From: JAKOQB01 sp036824465
GTDB taxonomy: Bacteria; Pseudomonadota; Gammaproteobacteria; Burkholderiales; Burkholderiaceae_F
Direction: 5' to 3'
Assembly (NCBI GenBank): GCA_036824465.1
Contig: DAITAC010000003.1
Location: 42,028 to 106,027 of the forward strand
DNA: 64,000 nt
The position numbers were made by a program, and so were the translations under genes. The notes beneath the pieces are model-generated. The model saw only the letters and a program-made list of their open reading frames with translations. It was not told the DNA's origin and did no database searches. Of the stretch, positions 33,739 to 41,866 are shown piece after piece (positions within the stretch are counted from its first letter, which is position 1; every line of letters begins with the position of its first letter).

Positions 33739-34647
33739 TCACGGCACCGCGCGCCCGGTCGACGCAGTCCAGATCTTGAACCACTGTTCGCGGTTGAGCG
33801 ACAACGGCACGGCGCCCGCGGCGCCGCGAACGCGATCGATGTTGCCGCTGCCGACGATGGGTACGATGCGCGCCGGATGCGCAAGCAGCCAGGCGAATGC
33901 GACCTGATCCTCGGCGCCGCCGATCTCGTTGCCGACTTCGTTGAGCGTGGCGCGGACGCGCTGCGCCTGCGCATCTTCGGGATTGAATAAACGTCCGCCG
34001 CCGAGCGGCGACCAGGCCATCGGTGCGATACGCAGGCGCTGCGCGTGGTCGAGCGTCCCATCCAGAAACGGATCGAGCCGCAGCGCGGAGATCTCGATCT
34101 GATTGGTCACGAGCGGAATCGACAGGCGCGAGGCAATCAGATCGAACTGGCTTGGCGTGAAGTTGGACACGCCCACATGCAGCACCTTGCCGGCGCGCAC
34201 GACTGCCTCCAGGCCCGCCGCGGTGTCGTCTGCATCCATGAATGGATCGGGCCGATGGATCAGCAGCAGATCGACGCGGTCGGTGCGCAGCAGCCGCAGC
34301 GAGTTGTCGACCGACTTCACGATGTGCGCCGCGCTGCTGTCGTAGTACTTCAACCGATGCTGCGGGCGGCGCTCTGAAACGAGTTTGATCCCGCACTTGG
34401 TGATCAGCTGCAACCGGTCGCGCAACATGGGTGCGCCGGCGAGCATGCTGCCGAAGCGCTCCTCGCAACTGTAGTTGCCGTAGATGTCGGCGTGATCGAT
34501 CGTCGTGAGGCCTAGTTCAGTGCAGCTTTCGATCAGCGCACGCAACGCGTGATCGTCGAGCTTCCAGTCGTTGAGCCGCCAGACGCCAAAGACCAGGCGC
34601 GAAACTTCGGGCCCGCTGACGCCGAGGCGAATTTTCGGGACCAGCAT
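33739..34647 (-). CDS. Aldo/keto reductase, YdhF-like
   Basis: A 302-residue AKR. Catalytic residues are seen in TIDHADIYGNYSCEE (Asp, Tyr), LITKCGI (Lys) and DLLLIHRPDP (His). The GVSNFTPSQFDLI and MAWSPLGGG segments are family typical. The ATG at 34647 follows GGAGG, deciding it over longer frames. It lies 23 bp after the nitronate monooxygenase gene, same strand, and converges on the Bug gene. Confidence 0.9.
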   Translation of the reverse strand: MLVPKIRLGVSGPEVSRLVFGVWRLNDWKLDDHALRALIESCTELGLTTIDHADIYGNYSCEERFGSMLAGAPMLRDRLQLITKCGIKLVSERRPQHRLKYYDSSAAHIVKSVDNSLRLLRTDRVDLLLIHRPDPFMDADDTAAGLEAVVRAGKVLHVGVSNFTPSQFDLIASRLSIPLVTNQIEISALRLDPFLDGTLDHAQRLRIAPMAWSPLGGGRLFNPEDAQAQRVRATLNEVGNEIGGAEDQVAFAWLLAHPARIVPIVGSGNIDRVRGAAGAVPLSLNREQWFKIWTASTGRAVP

Positions 34648-34670
34648 TGGTCTGCCTCCAGGCAACAGAA

Positions 34671-35639
34671 CTACGCGGCGATTCCGACCCGCGCTCGTGC
34701 GGCGCGATATTCGCGCTCCAGCCGCGCAACCAGCTCGGCCGTGGTCGGCACGTCGTGAATCTGGCCGGCGCCCTGCCCGGCGCCCCAGATGTCGCGCCAC
34801 GCTTTCTCGCGCCGGCTGCTGCCGCTACCGAAGTTCATCGCGCTCTTGTCCGCGGTCGGCAGATTGTCGGGATCGAGGCCCGCGGCAGCGATGCTCGCGC
34901 GCAGATAGTTGCCATGAACGCCGGTGAACAGATTCGTATAGACGATGTCTTCCGCACGCGACTCGACCAGCGTCTGCTTGTAGGCATCGCTGGCATTGGC
35001 CTCCTGCGTGGCGATGAAGCGCGTGCCGATGTAGGCCAGATCGGCCCCGATCGCCTCGGCCGCGAGGATCGCGTCGCCGCTCGCGATCGCTCCCGACAGG
35101 ATGATCGTGCCGTCGTAGAACTCGCGCACCTCCGGCACCAGCGCGAACGGCGACAGACGGCCCGCATGGCCGCCGGCGCCGGTGCACACGAGGATCAATC
35201 CATCGACGCCGGCCTGCAATGCGCGTTTCGCATGCGCGATGTTGGTCACGTCGTGAAACACCAATCCGCCGTAGCTGTGCGCCGCGGCCACGACCTCGTC
35301 CGGCGCTCGCAGCGACGTGATCATGATCGGCACCTTGAACTTCACGCACACGTCGATGTCGTGCTGCAGCCGGCTGTTCGACGCGTGCACGATCTGGTTG
35401 ACCGCGTAGGGCGCGACCTTCTGCTCCGGATGCGACTTCTGCCACACGTCGAGTTCGGCTGAGATCCGCGTCAGCCACTCTTCGAGCACAGGTTCCGGTC
35501 GCGCGTTGAGCGCCGGAAAACTGCCGACGATGCCGGCTTTGCACTGCTCGATCACGAGCGCGGGATTGGACACGATGAACAGCGGTGCGCCGATTGCAGG
35601 CAGGCGCAGTCGATCACGCAACAGAGGAGGCAGCGACAT
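34671..35639 (-). CDS. Nitronate monooxygenase / 2-nitropropane dioxygenase family, FMN-dependent
   Basis: A 322-residue TIM-barrel flavoprotein. The N-terminal P..GAPLFIVSNPALV binds FMN; CTGAGGHAGRLSPFALVPEVR near residue 160 supplies the catalytic histidine region; GAIASGDAILAAEAIGADLAYIGTRF is the phosphate-binding part. The family oxidises alkyl nitronates such as propionate 3-nitronate, though some members act as enoyl reductases. It likely shares a transcript with the AKR downstream. Confidence 0.9.
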   Translation of the reverse strand: MSLPPLLRDRLRLPAIGAPLFIVSNPALVIEQCKAGIVGSFPALNARPEPVLEEWLTRISAELDVWQKSHPEQKVAPYAVNQIVHASNSRLQHDIDVCVKFKVPIMITSLRAPDEVVAAAHSYGGLVFHDVTNIAHAKRALQAGVDGLILVCTGAGGHAGRLSPFALVPEVREFYDGTIILSGAIASGDAILAAEAIGADLAYIGTRFIATQEANASDAYKQTLVESRAEDIVYTNLFTGVHGNYLRASIAAAGLDPDNLPTADKSAMNFGSGSSRREKAWRDIWGAGQGAGQIHDVPTTAELVARLEREYRAARARVGIAA

Positions 35640-35704
35640 TTCGATTCAGGAATTCACGACGCAGCGCACTTTAGCCGAACGACGCAACGTCGCCCGCTCG
35701 ACGT

Positions 35705-36331
35705 TCAGCGCGGGCCGGGTTTGCGCACGACGCAATCGATCAACGCCGACATGCCGCTGTGCTGCTTGCCTTCGTGCAGCAGGTCATCGTGCTCGCGCAG
35801 TTCAACGATCTCGTGCGCACCGAACGCCGCGCGCAGAAGTTCGGGCGTGTACAGATGGTCGGCGCACGGCGGGCCGCCGGTCCGGTACTCGAGCTGCCGC
35901 GGCGTATAGCCCTGCAGAAACAGCCACCCGCCCGGCTTCAGTGTGCGCAGCATGCCGTCGAACATCTGCGCCCTCACTGAGGGCGGCGCGAACTGCACGA
36001 AGATCGCCGCCACCACGTCGTAGGCGGCGGGAGCCCACGCCCATTCCTCGACGCTCGCAACGTGAAAGTCGATCGCCAGGCCCTGTGCGAGCCGGCGCGC
36101 CTTGGCCACGCCCAGCGGCGCGATGTCGAACGCGGTCACCGTCAGCCCCTGCTGCGCAAGCCACACGCTGTTGCGTCCTTCGCCGTCGGCGACACACAGT
36201 GCGTGCATGCCCGGCATCAGACGGGCGCGCTGGCGGGCAAGAAAGACATTCGGCGCAGTGCCGAAGATGTACTCGTCGACCGCGAAGCGCGCATCCCAGG
36301 TGGCACGCGGATCGGAAAAGTCGGGGTTCAT
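35705..36331 (-). CDS. SAM-dependent class I methyltransferase, tellurite/thiopurine-like group
   Basis: A 208-residue Rossmann methyltransferase. WDARFAVDEYIFGTAPNVFL begins the protein, motif I is CVADGEGRNSVWLA and motif II FDIAPLGVAKA; a PCADHLYTPELLRAAFG segment follows. The pattern resembles TehB/UbiE-like small-molecule methyltransferases. The substrate is unknown. ATG 36331 is chosen; an in-frame TTG lies at 36358 and neither has a clear ribosome site. Confidence 0.82.
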   Translation of the reverse strand: MNPDFSDPRATWDARFAVDEYIFGTAPNVFLARQRARLMPGMHALCVADGEGRNSVWLAQQGLTVTAFDIAPLGVAKARRLAQGLAIDFHVASVEEWAWAPAAYDVVAAIFVQFAPPSVRAQMFDGMLRTLKPGGWLFLQGYTPRQLEYRTGGPPCADHLYTPELLRAAFGAHEIVELREHDDLLHEGKQHSGMSALIDCVVRKPGPR

Positions 36332-36411
36332 GCGGTCGGCGACGCGCGGAGGTTGCAATGAAATCGCGGGCGATTCGGCGGATTCGGTTGCCCACTGTAC
36401 CCGACGTCAAC

Positions 36412-36786
36412 TCAGCCGACCGCGGCCGCCGTGCCGGCGACGGCGGAGAGTCTTCGGTACCGACCCGGTGAGTGGCCGGTCACGCGCCGAAAGGCCTTCG
36501 AAAACACCGCGTCGGATTGATAACCGACGCCTTCGGCGACGCGCGCCAGCGACGTGCGTTCGCTGCGCAACTGGTTCGCGGCCTGCGTGATGCGCCAGCG
36601 TGTCAGATACGCCATCGGCGCTTCGCCGACCAGCTCCTTGAAGCGAACCGCGAGCGCGGTGCGCGAGGTGCCGACCTCGCGCGCCAGCGCAGCGAGCGTC
36701 CACGGCTCGGCATAGCGTTCGTGCAGAACCATCAGCGCCCGGCCAATGACAACTCGTTCAGCGTGTTCGTCTACGAACAACTCGGT
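36412..36786 (-). pseudogene. AraC-family regulator, only the DNA-binding half remains
   Basis: The frame encodes a full AraC double helix-turn-helix (PWTLAALAREVGTSRTALAV ... FKELVGEAPMAYLTRWRITQ ... VGYQSDAVFSKAFRRVTG). The usual N-terminal cupin sensor of about 170 residues is missing; upstream sequence to 36945 is low-complexity and unrelated. An ATG at 36732 could still give a small HTH protein. Truncation by deletion is the simplest reading. Confidence 0.6.
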
Positions 36787-37030
36787 GCGACGCCTTCGGT
36801 GCGCCTGCCCCGGATGTCGCGCGCTGAGCCGGCGCCTGAACGGGCACGCGTCAAGGCCGACGCTCCCGCGCAGGGAGCAACAAAAGCGGCCCCGGCCGTC
36901 CACGCTGGCGCGCCGGCCGCCCCGGCCGGTACACCGTCGACGCATTGAGCGAAGCCGCGCTCATATGACCTCAAGCGCCGCAGCGGCAGCACCGGTTTCC
37001 CGTTCAAGCAGGAGCCGGTGCTGTCTTGCG

Positions 37031-38596
37031 TCAGCAGCCTTCAAACGTCAGCACCGGCCGGCCGCTCGGAACCGCCTTGGGTATCAGGGAGCAGAAGTGC
37101 GCAGCGCTCGCCCGCGGGTCGAGCAGTCCCTCCCGCACGAAGGACAGCAGATCGTCGAACTCGTGCTCGGTCAGATCGATCGGCAGCGCGAGCAGCGGAT
37201 CGAGCGTTGCGAGCACGGACTCGATCGGGCCCAATGAAAACCACAGATCGGGTGCCACGCCGGCGCGCCGGGAGTCATAGCGTCGTGCCGACCTGGCGAC
37301 GTTCAGGTGATGGTTGACCGCATCTTCCAGACGCGTGAATGCGCCGTTGTGGAAGAACGCCGGCTGCAGTGCCACGTTGCGCAGCGGTGATGTGCGGAAC
37401 TTGTAGCGGTCGGCCGCGTTGCCGGTGATCTGTTCCAGGCCGAAGTCCTCATTCTCGCCCGGGCCGTCGAAGATCACATTGCCCTTGCCCACACCGAAAG
37501 CCGGCGCGATCTGCGGCACGCCGATATTGTGCATCTGGAAGTCACTGAACATTTCGTTGGACGCTCCTGCGACTGCGTGACATGCAACGCATTTGCCCTT
37601 TCCAAAGAAGGTGAGTGCCCCGCGTTTCTGCGCCGGTGAAAGCGCATTGAGTTCGCCGCGCGCATAGCGGTCGAGCGGCGCGTTGGCGCGCACCAGTGTG
37701 AACTCGAACTCGGCGATCGCGCGACCGAACATCGTGAAGTCGATTGGCGCGCCGGCGGACACTTCGGGGAACACCCGGCCGAACAGCGCGCGGTAGGCCG
37801 GCGTCGCGTTCAGTCGCTTGAGTACTTCCTGGCGAATCGGCTCGTTGCGAAAACCCGAGGCATCCGGCGGCGGCACGATGCCGCCCTCGCCATCGTCGAA
37901 CTGATCGAAGCGCGGCCCGATCGTGCCCTTGGTGCCGGTGAATCCCGCGACCTCGACCAGTTCAGTCGGCGGGATATGCGCCTGCGCGATCAACAGATGG
38001 GTGACGGTCGGATGCAGTGGCGGGAACTGCGTCGTTCCCTCCGGTGCCGGAAAGGTGAAGCCGAGCACATTGGAAAACGGATCGCCGGCCGGCGAGAAGA
38101 AGCGGCCGTTCCACATCATCTTGGGAAAGAAGGCAGCGTTGACGACCGTCGGCGCGCGCCGCTGGTTACGTGGGCCGGTGCGGCTTGGACCAACGACGCC
38201 GTTGTTCTGCACGCCGATGGCGATCGACTGCGAATCGCCCATGCCGAACGCCGGTGCATGACAGCCAGCACAGGTGTTGTCGCCGTACAGCGCTCCGGCG
38301 GTGTCGAAGAAGAGCAACCTTCCGAGATCAGCGAGCCGCTTGTCGATGCGACGGTTGAGCCGTGCTTCCAGCGTCGATTCAATCTTGCCGGCGAAGCCGG
38401 CGCGGCGCAGTTCGGCGCTTAGTCGCTCATTCAGATGCCCCTGGTCATCGGCAAATGACTGCCGCGTCGGTACCGCCAGCGAGCCCAATAGCGTCAAGGC
38501 GGCGAGCAGCGCCACCACCCCGCGCCGACCACGCCACCCGGTGCGCCGTGGCGCTGCGAATCTGTCGGCGGTCGAGCACATCAGTTTGCGGTTCAT
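37031..38596 (-). CDS. Di-heme cytochrome c peroxidase / MauG-like protein, exported
   Basis: A 521-residue protein with a signal segment (GVVALLAALTLLGSLAVPT) and two heme sites: CAGCHAPAF (near residue 110) and CVACHAVAG (near 338). The order and spacing match the bacterial CCP/MauG superfamily, and the segment FFHNGAFTRLEDAVNHHL is also family-typical. It should reduce peroxide or oxidise a partner in the periplasm. It is longer than classical CCP (about 320 residues), mainly between the hemes. The upstream region is rich in palindromes. Confidence 0.9.
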   Translation of the reverse strand: MNRKLMCSTADRFAAPRRTGWRGRRGVVALLAALTLLGSLAVPTRQSFADDQGHLNERLSAELRRAGFAGKIESTLEARLNRRIDKRLADLGRLLFFDTAGALYGDNTCAGCHAPAFGMGDSQSIAIGVQNNGVVGPSRTGPRNQRRAPTVVNAAFFPKMMWNGRFFSPAGDPFSNVLGFTFPAPEGTTQFPPLHPTVTHLLIAQAHIPPTELVEVAGFTGTKGTIGPRFDQFDDGEGGIVPPPDASGFRNEPIRQEVLKRLNATPAYRALFGRVFPEVSAGAPIDFTMFGRAIAEFEFTLVRANAPLDRYARGELNALSPAQKRGALTFFGKGKCVACHAVAGASNEMFSDFQMHNIGVPQIAPAFGVGKGNVIFDGPGENEDFGLEQITGNAADRYKFRTSPLRNVALQPAFFHNGAFTRLEDAVNHHLNVARSARRYDSRRAGVAPDLWFSLGPIESVLATLDPLLALPIDLTEHEFDDLLSFVREGLLDPRASAAHFCSLIPKAVPSGRPVLTFEGC

Positions 38597-38678
38597 CTAT
38601 TACCCCTCGGCATTGGCATGCAATGGACGCCGGACTGCTGCGCGGGCCAGCGAATGCGCGGTCAAGTCGTATTTCCTG

Positions 38679-38708
38679 CGGATTCGAATCCGGAGCCGAC
38701 TTGGCTCC
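38679..38708. repeat. Adjacent palindrome and hairpin upstream of the peroxidase gene
   Basis: CGGATTCGAATCCG (38679-38692) is a perfect 14-bp palindrome. It runs into a 6-bp hairpin, GGAGCC with GGCTCC, around a GACTT loop (38692-38708). They lie about 85-110 bp before the peroxidase start and could be an operator or an RNA structure. Confidence 0.45.
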
Positions 38709-38833
38709 CTTGACCGGCAGCAATTCCGATGCCAGCGCGGATTCCCGCGCCTACGTTTCAGCGAAACGGCCAGCCCATGCGGCGTCTCGACTCGTCACAC
38801 GCGGCGAGACTCGGCCGCGTTCAGCGCACGCCT

Positions 38834-38887
38834 GGGTGAAAACTCGTGTTGTTGCGTGAAAACACCCAAGTGTGGGTGAATTCACCC
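38834..38887. repeat. Three GNGTGAA repeats at 20-bp spacing ending in a palindrome
   Basis: GGGTGAA at 38834, GCGTGAA at 38854 and GGGTGAA at 38874 are exactly 20 bp apart. The last forms the perfect palindrome GGGTGAATTCACCC (38874-38887), and CACCCA/TGGGTG pair across 38863-38878. Spacing of two helical turns suggests a cooperative binding array. The rest of 38597-38987 holds no gene. Confidence 0.5.
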
Positions 38888-38987
38888 GGCGGTGCGGTCG
38901 AGCCGACGAGGAGGAGCGTCGCTAACACGCGGGCGATTCGAGCTCCCGCCAACGCGCCCGACGAGATGCTCGAACGTTGTGCCCGAA

Positions 38988-39911
38988 CTATTCGACCGGC
39001 AGAAAGCCGTCGATGGACAGATAACGCTCGCCGGTGTCGTAGTTGAAGCCAAGCACACGGCTGCCCGCCGGAAGCTCAGGCAGCTTCTGCGCGATCGCCG
39101 CCAGCGTCGCGCCAGAGGAGATGCCGATCAGCATCCCTTCTTCGCGCGCGGCGCGGCGCGCCATCTCGCGCGCTGGTTCGGCATCGACCTGGATCACGCC
39201 GTCAAGGAGTTTCGTGTGGAGATTCTTCGGAATGAATCCGGCGCCGATGCCCTGAATCGGATGCGGCGCCGGCTTGCCGCCAGAGATCACCGGTGAGGCG
39301 ACGGGCTCGACCGCGTAGACCTTGAGTTTGGTCCACACCTGCTTGAGCGTCAGCGCGCACCCGGTGATATGGCCGCCGGTGCCCACGCCGGTGATCAGCA
39401 CGTCGACCGGCTTTTCAGCGAAGTCCTCCAGGATCTCCCTGGCGGTCGTGCTTTCGTGCACATAGATATTGGCCGGATTCTCGAACTGCTGCGGCATCCA
39501 TGCGCCCGGCGTCCGTTCCAGCAACTCGTTGGCGCGCGCAATGGCACCCGGCATGCCTTTCTCGCGCGGCGTCAGTTCAAAGCTCGCGCCGTAGGCGAGC
39601 ATCAGGCGGCGGCGCTCGATTGACATGCTGTCGGGCATCACGAGCACCAGCTTGTAGCCCTTGACCGCCGCGACCATCGCCAGCCCGATGCCGGTGTTGC
39701 CTGAGGTCGGCTCGATGATGGTGCCGCCGGGCTTGAGCTGGCCCGACTTCTCGGCATCCTCGACCATCGCCAGCGCAATGCGATCCTTGATCGAACCGCC
39801 GGGGTTTGCGCGCTCGGACTTGATCCACACCTCGTGCGTGGCGCCGAACAGCCGGTTGATGCGGATGTGCGGTGTGTAGCCGATCGTTTCGAGGATGTTG
39901 TTGGCTCTCAT
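38988..39911 (-). CDS. cysK: Cysteine synthase A
   Basis: A 307-residue PLP enzyme making cysteine from O-acetylserine and sulfide. The PLP lysine is in NPGGSIKDRIA (near residue 40), the substrate loop is PTSGNTGIGLA (near 68), and the phosphate-binding loop GVGTGGHITG lies near 175. Length and motifs are standard. The ATG at 39911 has a strong purine-rich GGGGGGA ribosome site. It stands alone on the minus strand. Confidence 0.95.
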   Translation of the reverse strand: MRANNILETIGYTPHIRINRLFGATHEVWIKSERANPGGSIKDRIALAMVEDAEKSGQLKPGGTIIEPTSGNTGIGLAMVAAVKGYKLVLVMPDSMSIERRRLMLAYGASFELTPREKGMPGAIARANELLERTPGAWMPQQFENPANIYVHESTTAREILEDFAEKPVDVLITGVGTGGHITGCALTLKQVWTKLKVYAVEPVASPVISGGKPAPHPIQGIGAGFIPKNLHTKLLDGVIQVDAEPAREMARRAAREEGMLIGISSGATLAAIAQKLPELPAGSRVLGFNYDTGERYLSIDGFLPVE

Positions 39912-40133
39912 GCAATCCCCCCCGTTGCTGCATTCTCGCAGCGTGCTCGTGCCTTGTAGTGACGAGCGACAGAAGCAATTGACATATGCCAAGTTCGGAA
40001 AATGCTATGTGGCAACCATGCATCGGCGCCTTGCCTAGGACAAGTGAATATTCACGCGGAAACACGGGATCAGCCGGGCTTGTGCAAGTGCAGGCGAACT
40101 GGCCGGGCTGAGAGGCCGCCCCGCCGAAGTGCA

Positions 40134-40607
40134 CTAGCCGCGCGGGTCCCGATGGATCGGGTCGACCCAGTGCACGGATTCCGGGTTGGGCTCGACATCG
40201 GCGATGTCGAGATTGACCACGACAGCTTCGTTATCACTACGCACCAGCACGCATTCGAGTTGTTCGCTCGACGAAGCGTTGATCTCCTGGTGCGGCACAT
40301 ACGGCGGCACATAGATGAAATCGCCGGCGTCGGCCTCGGCGACGAACTCCAGCCGCTCACCCCAGCGCATGCGCGCCTTGCCGCGCACAACGTAGATCAC
40401 GCTCTCCAGCGCGCCGTGATGGTGTGCGCCGGTCTTGGCGTTGGCGTGGATCATGACCGTGCCGGCCCAGATCTTCTGCGCGCCGACACGCGCAAAGTTG
40501 ATTGCCGCCGCCCGGTTCATGCCCGGCGTCTGTGCCGTGTTGGGGTCGAGCTGGTTGGCCTTGATCACGCGCACGCCGTGATCGCGCCAGTCATGGTCGT
40601 GCGGCAT
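40134..40607 (-). CDS. Cupin-domain protein
   Basis: A 157-residue single-cupin protein with metal ligands in KTGAHHHGALESVIYVVRGKARMRW (two or three His and a Glu) and the second motif GDFIYVPPYVPHQEIN. Cupins of this type are small metalloenzymes or sensors; the reaction is unknown. It follows the BLUF gene after 12 bp and is probably the last gene of the folE transcript. Confidence 0.85.
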   Translation of the reverse strand: MPHDHDWRDHGVRVIKANQLDPNTAQTPGMNRAAAINFARVGAQKIWAGTVMIHANAKTGAHHHGALESVIYVVRGKARMRWGERLEFVAEADAGDFIYVPPYVPHQEINASSSEQLECVLVRSDNEAVVVNLDIADVEPNPESVHWVDPIHRDPRG

Positions 40608-40619
40608 CGGCGCCTCTGC

Positions 40620-41048
40620 CTATCCGGCGCGGCCGATGATCTGCGCGGTGGCGATCAGCTCTTCGAGCAGCGCCATCGCCACCCGCCCCGACACGGCATA
40701 GGGATCGAGCATCGGCTTCGCCGAGTACTTCAGCAGCGTCGATGCATTGACCTTGGCGAGGTTTGCCTGTCCCATGGTCCAGCTTGCGAAGCGACGCTCC
40801 GAAATCTCCACGCACTGCAGGATCGTGACGTCCTTGTGCCGCGCATCGCGCACGATGCTGTTGTAGAGCTCGTTGACCGGCGCGCGCCCGCCTTCGAGCA
40901 CCTGCATGAAGATGTCGCCGGAATGGCACAGGATGCCGGTGATGCCGAGCTCCGGATTGTGGCGCCGCGACGACGCGAGGATCGAGTCGATCATCGCCGG
41001 CGTGACCGGCTCGACCGAGCGACTGGCGTAAAGAAGACGGATCAACAT
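40620..41048 (-). CDS. BLUF-domain blue-light photoreceptor
   Basis: A 142-residue stand-alone BLUF protein binding FAD. The photocycle residues are present: Tyr7 in RLLYASR, Asn31 before GITGIL, Gln49 in IFMQVLEG, and Trp in FASWTMG near the C-terminal strand. About 45 residues after the core form capping helices that pass the signal to partners. GAGAGGGG lies before the ATG. It sits 9 bp behind folE and 12 bp ahead of the cupin gene, suggesting light control or light-related use of pterins. Confidence 0.9.
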   Translation of the reverse strand: MLIRLLYASRSVEPVTPAMIDSILASSRRHNPELGITGILCHSGDIFMQVLEGGRAPVNELYNSIVRDARHKDVTILQCVEISERRFASWTMGQANLAKVNASTLLKYSAKPMLDPYAVSGRVAMALLEELIATAQIIGRAG

Positions 41049-41057
41049 TTTCCCCTC

Positions 41058-41783
41058 TCAGGCACTTCTTCTTTGCAATAGCGCCAGGAATTCGCGCCGC
41101 AGGTTCGGATTGGCGAGGAAGCTTCCCCGCATCACGCTGTTGATCATCTTCGAATCAGTGTCCTTCACTCCGCGCCACTGCATGCAGAAATGGTCGGCCT
41201 CCATCACGATCGCCAGCCCGTCGGGCTGCATGCGGTCCAGCAGCAGGTCGGCCAGGCGCGTGACCGCCTCCTCCTGGATCTGCGGCCGGCTCATCACCCA
41301 GTCCGCGAGCCGCACGTACTTCGACAGTCCGATCAGGTTCGAATGCTCGTTCGGCATCACGCCGATCCACAGCTTGCCGATGATCGGGCACAGATGGTGC
41401 GAGCAGGCACTGCGAATCATGATCGGGCCGACGATCATCAGCTCGTTCAGGTGTTCGACATTCGGAAACTCGGTCACCGACGGGGCCCGCATGTAGCGCC
41501 CGCGGAACACCTCGGTGATGTACATCTTCGCCACGCGGCGCGCCGTGTCCTGCGTGTTGTGATCGCTATCGATGTCGATGACGAGGCTTTCCAGCACGCC
41601 GCGCAACTTCCCCTCGACCTCGTCGAGCAGTCGGTCGAGTTCACCGGGTTCGATGAACTCGGCGATGTTGTCGTTGGCGTGGTACCGCTCGCGGGCGCGG
41701 TTGATGCGCTCGCGGATTTTCTGTGACACCGGAACCCCGAGGTCTTCGGCCGCGGGTCGGTTGGTGCGGACAGCGTCATCCAT
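41058..41783 (-). CDS. folE: GTP cyclohydrolase I
   Basis: A 241-residue FolE, converting GTP to dihydroneopterin triphosphate at the head of folate and pterin synthesis. Zinc ligands are in SACSHHLCPI (Cys and His) and DHFCMQWRG (Cys). The GTP site includes the LSKYVRLADW region. The C-terminus SVMRGSFLANPNLRREFLAL is typical. The N-terminal 50 residues are longer than in E. coli. It is the first gene of a folE-BLUF-cupin series. Confidence 0.93.
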   Translation of the reverse strand: MDDAVRTNRPAAEDLGVPVSQKIRERINRARERYHANDNIAEFIEPGELDRLLDEVEGKLRGVLESLVIDIDSDHNTQDTARRVAKMYITEVFRGRYMRAPSVTEFPNVEHLNELMIVGPIMIRSACSHHLCPIIGKLWIGVMPNEHSNLIGLSKYVRLADWVMSRPQIQEEAVTRLADLLLDRMQPDGLAIVMEADHFCMQWRGVKDTDSKMINSVMRGSFLANPNLRREFLALLQRRSA

Positions 41784-41854
41784 GGGTCAGCCAGCGTCGG
41801 ATTCGAGTTTGCATGCTACCCGCAATGCCGTCGGTACCGATGTCCCGGAGAAGT

Positions 41855-41866
41855 GTGAAGCTTCAC
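41855..41866. promoter_or_regulatory. Perfect 12-bp palindrome upstream of folE
   Basis: GTGAAGCTTCAC lies 72 bp before the folE start and touches the stop codon of the SHMT-like gene. Its half-site GTGAA recurs in the palindrome at 38874. An operator role is a guess. Confidence 0.35.

Noticed and set aside
36800..36948. Ala/Pro-rich plus-strand tail ending HAGAPAAPAGTPSTH
   Set aside because: Low-complexity sequence with no supported upstream body; it is antisense to the truncated AraC region.
38679..38708. GATTCGAATC resembling a tRNA T-loop, hence a possible tRNA or attachment site
   Set aside because: The flanking bases cannot form the 5-bp T-stem around a 7-nt loop, and no acceptor, D or anticodon arm is found on either strand.
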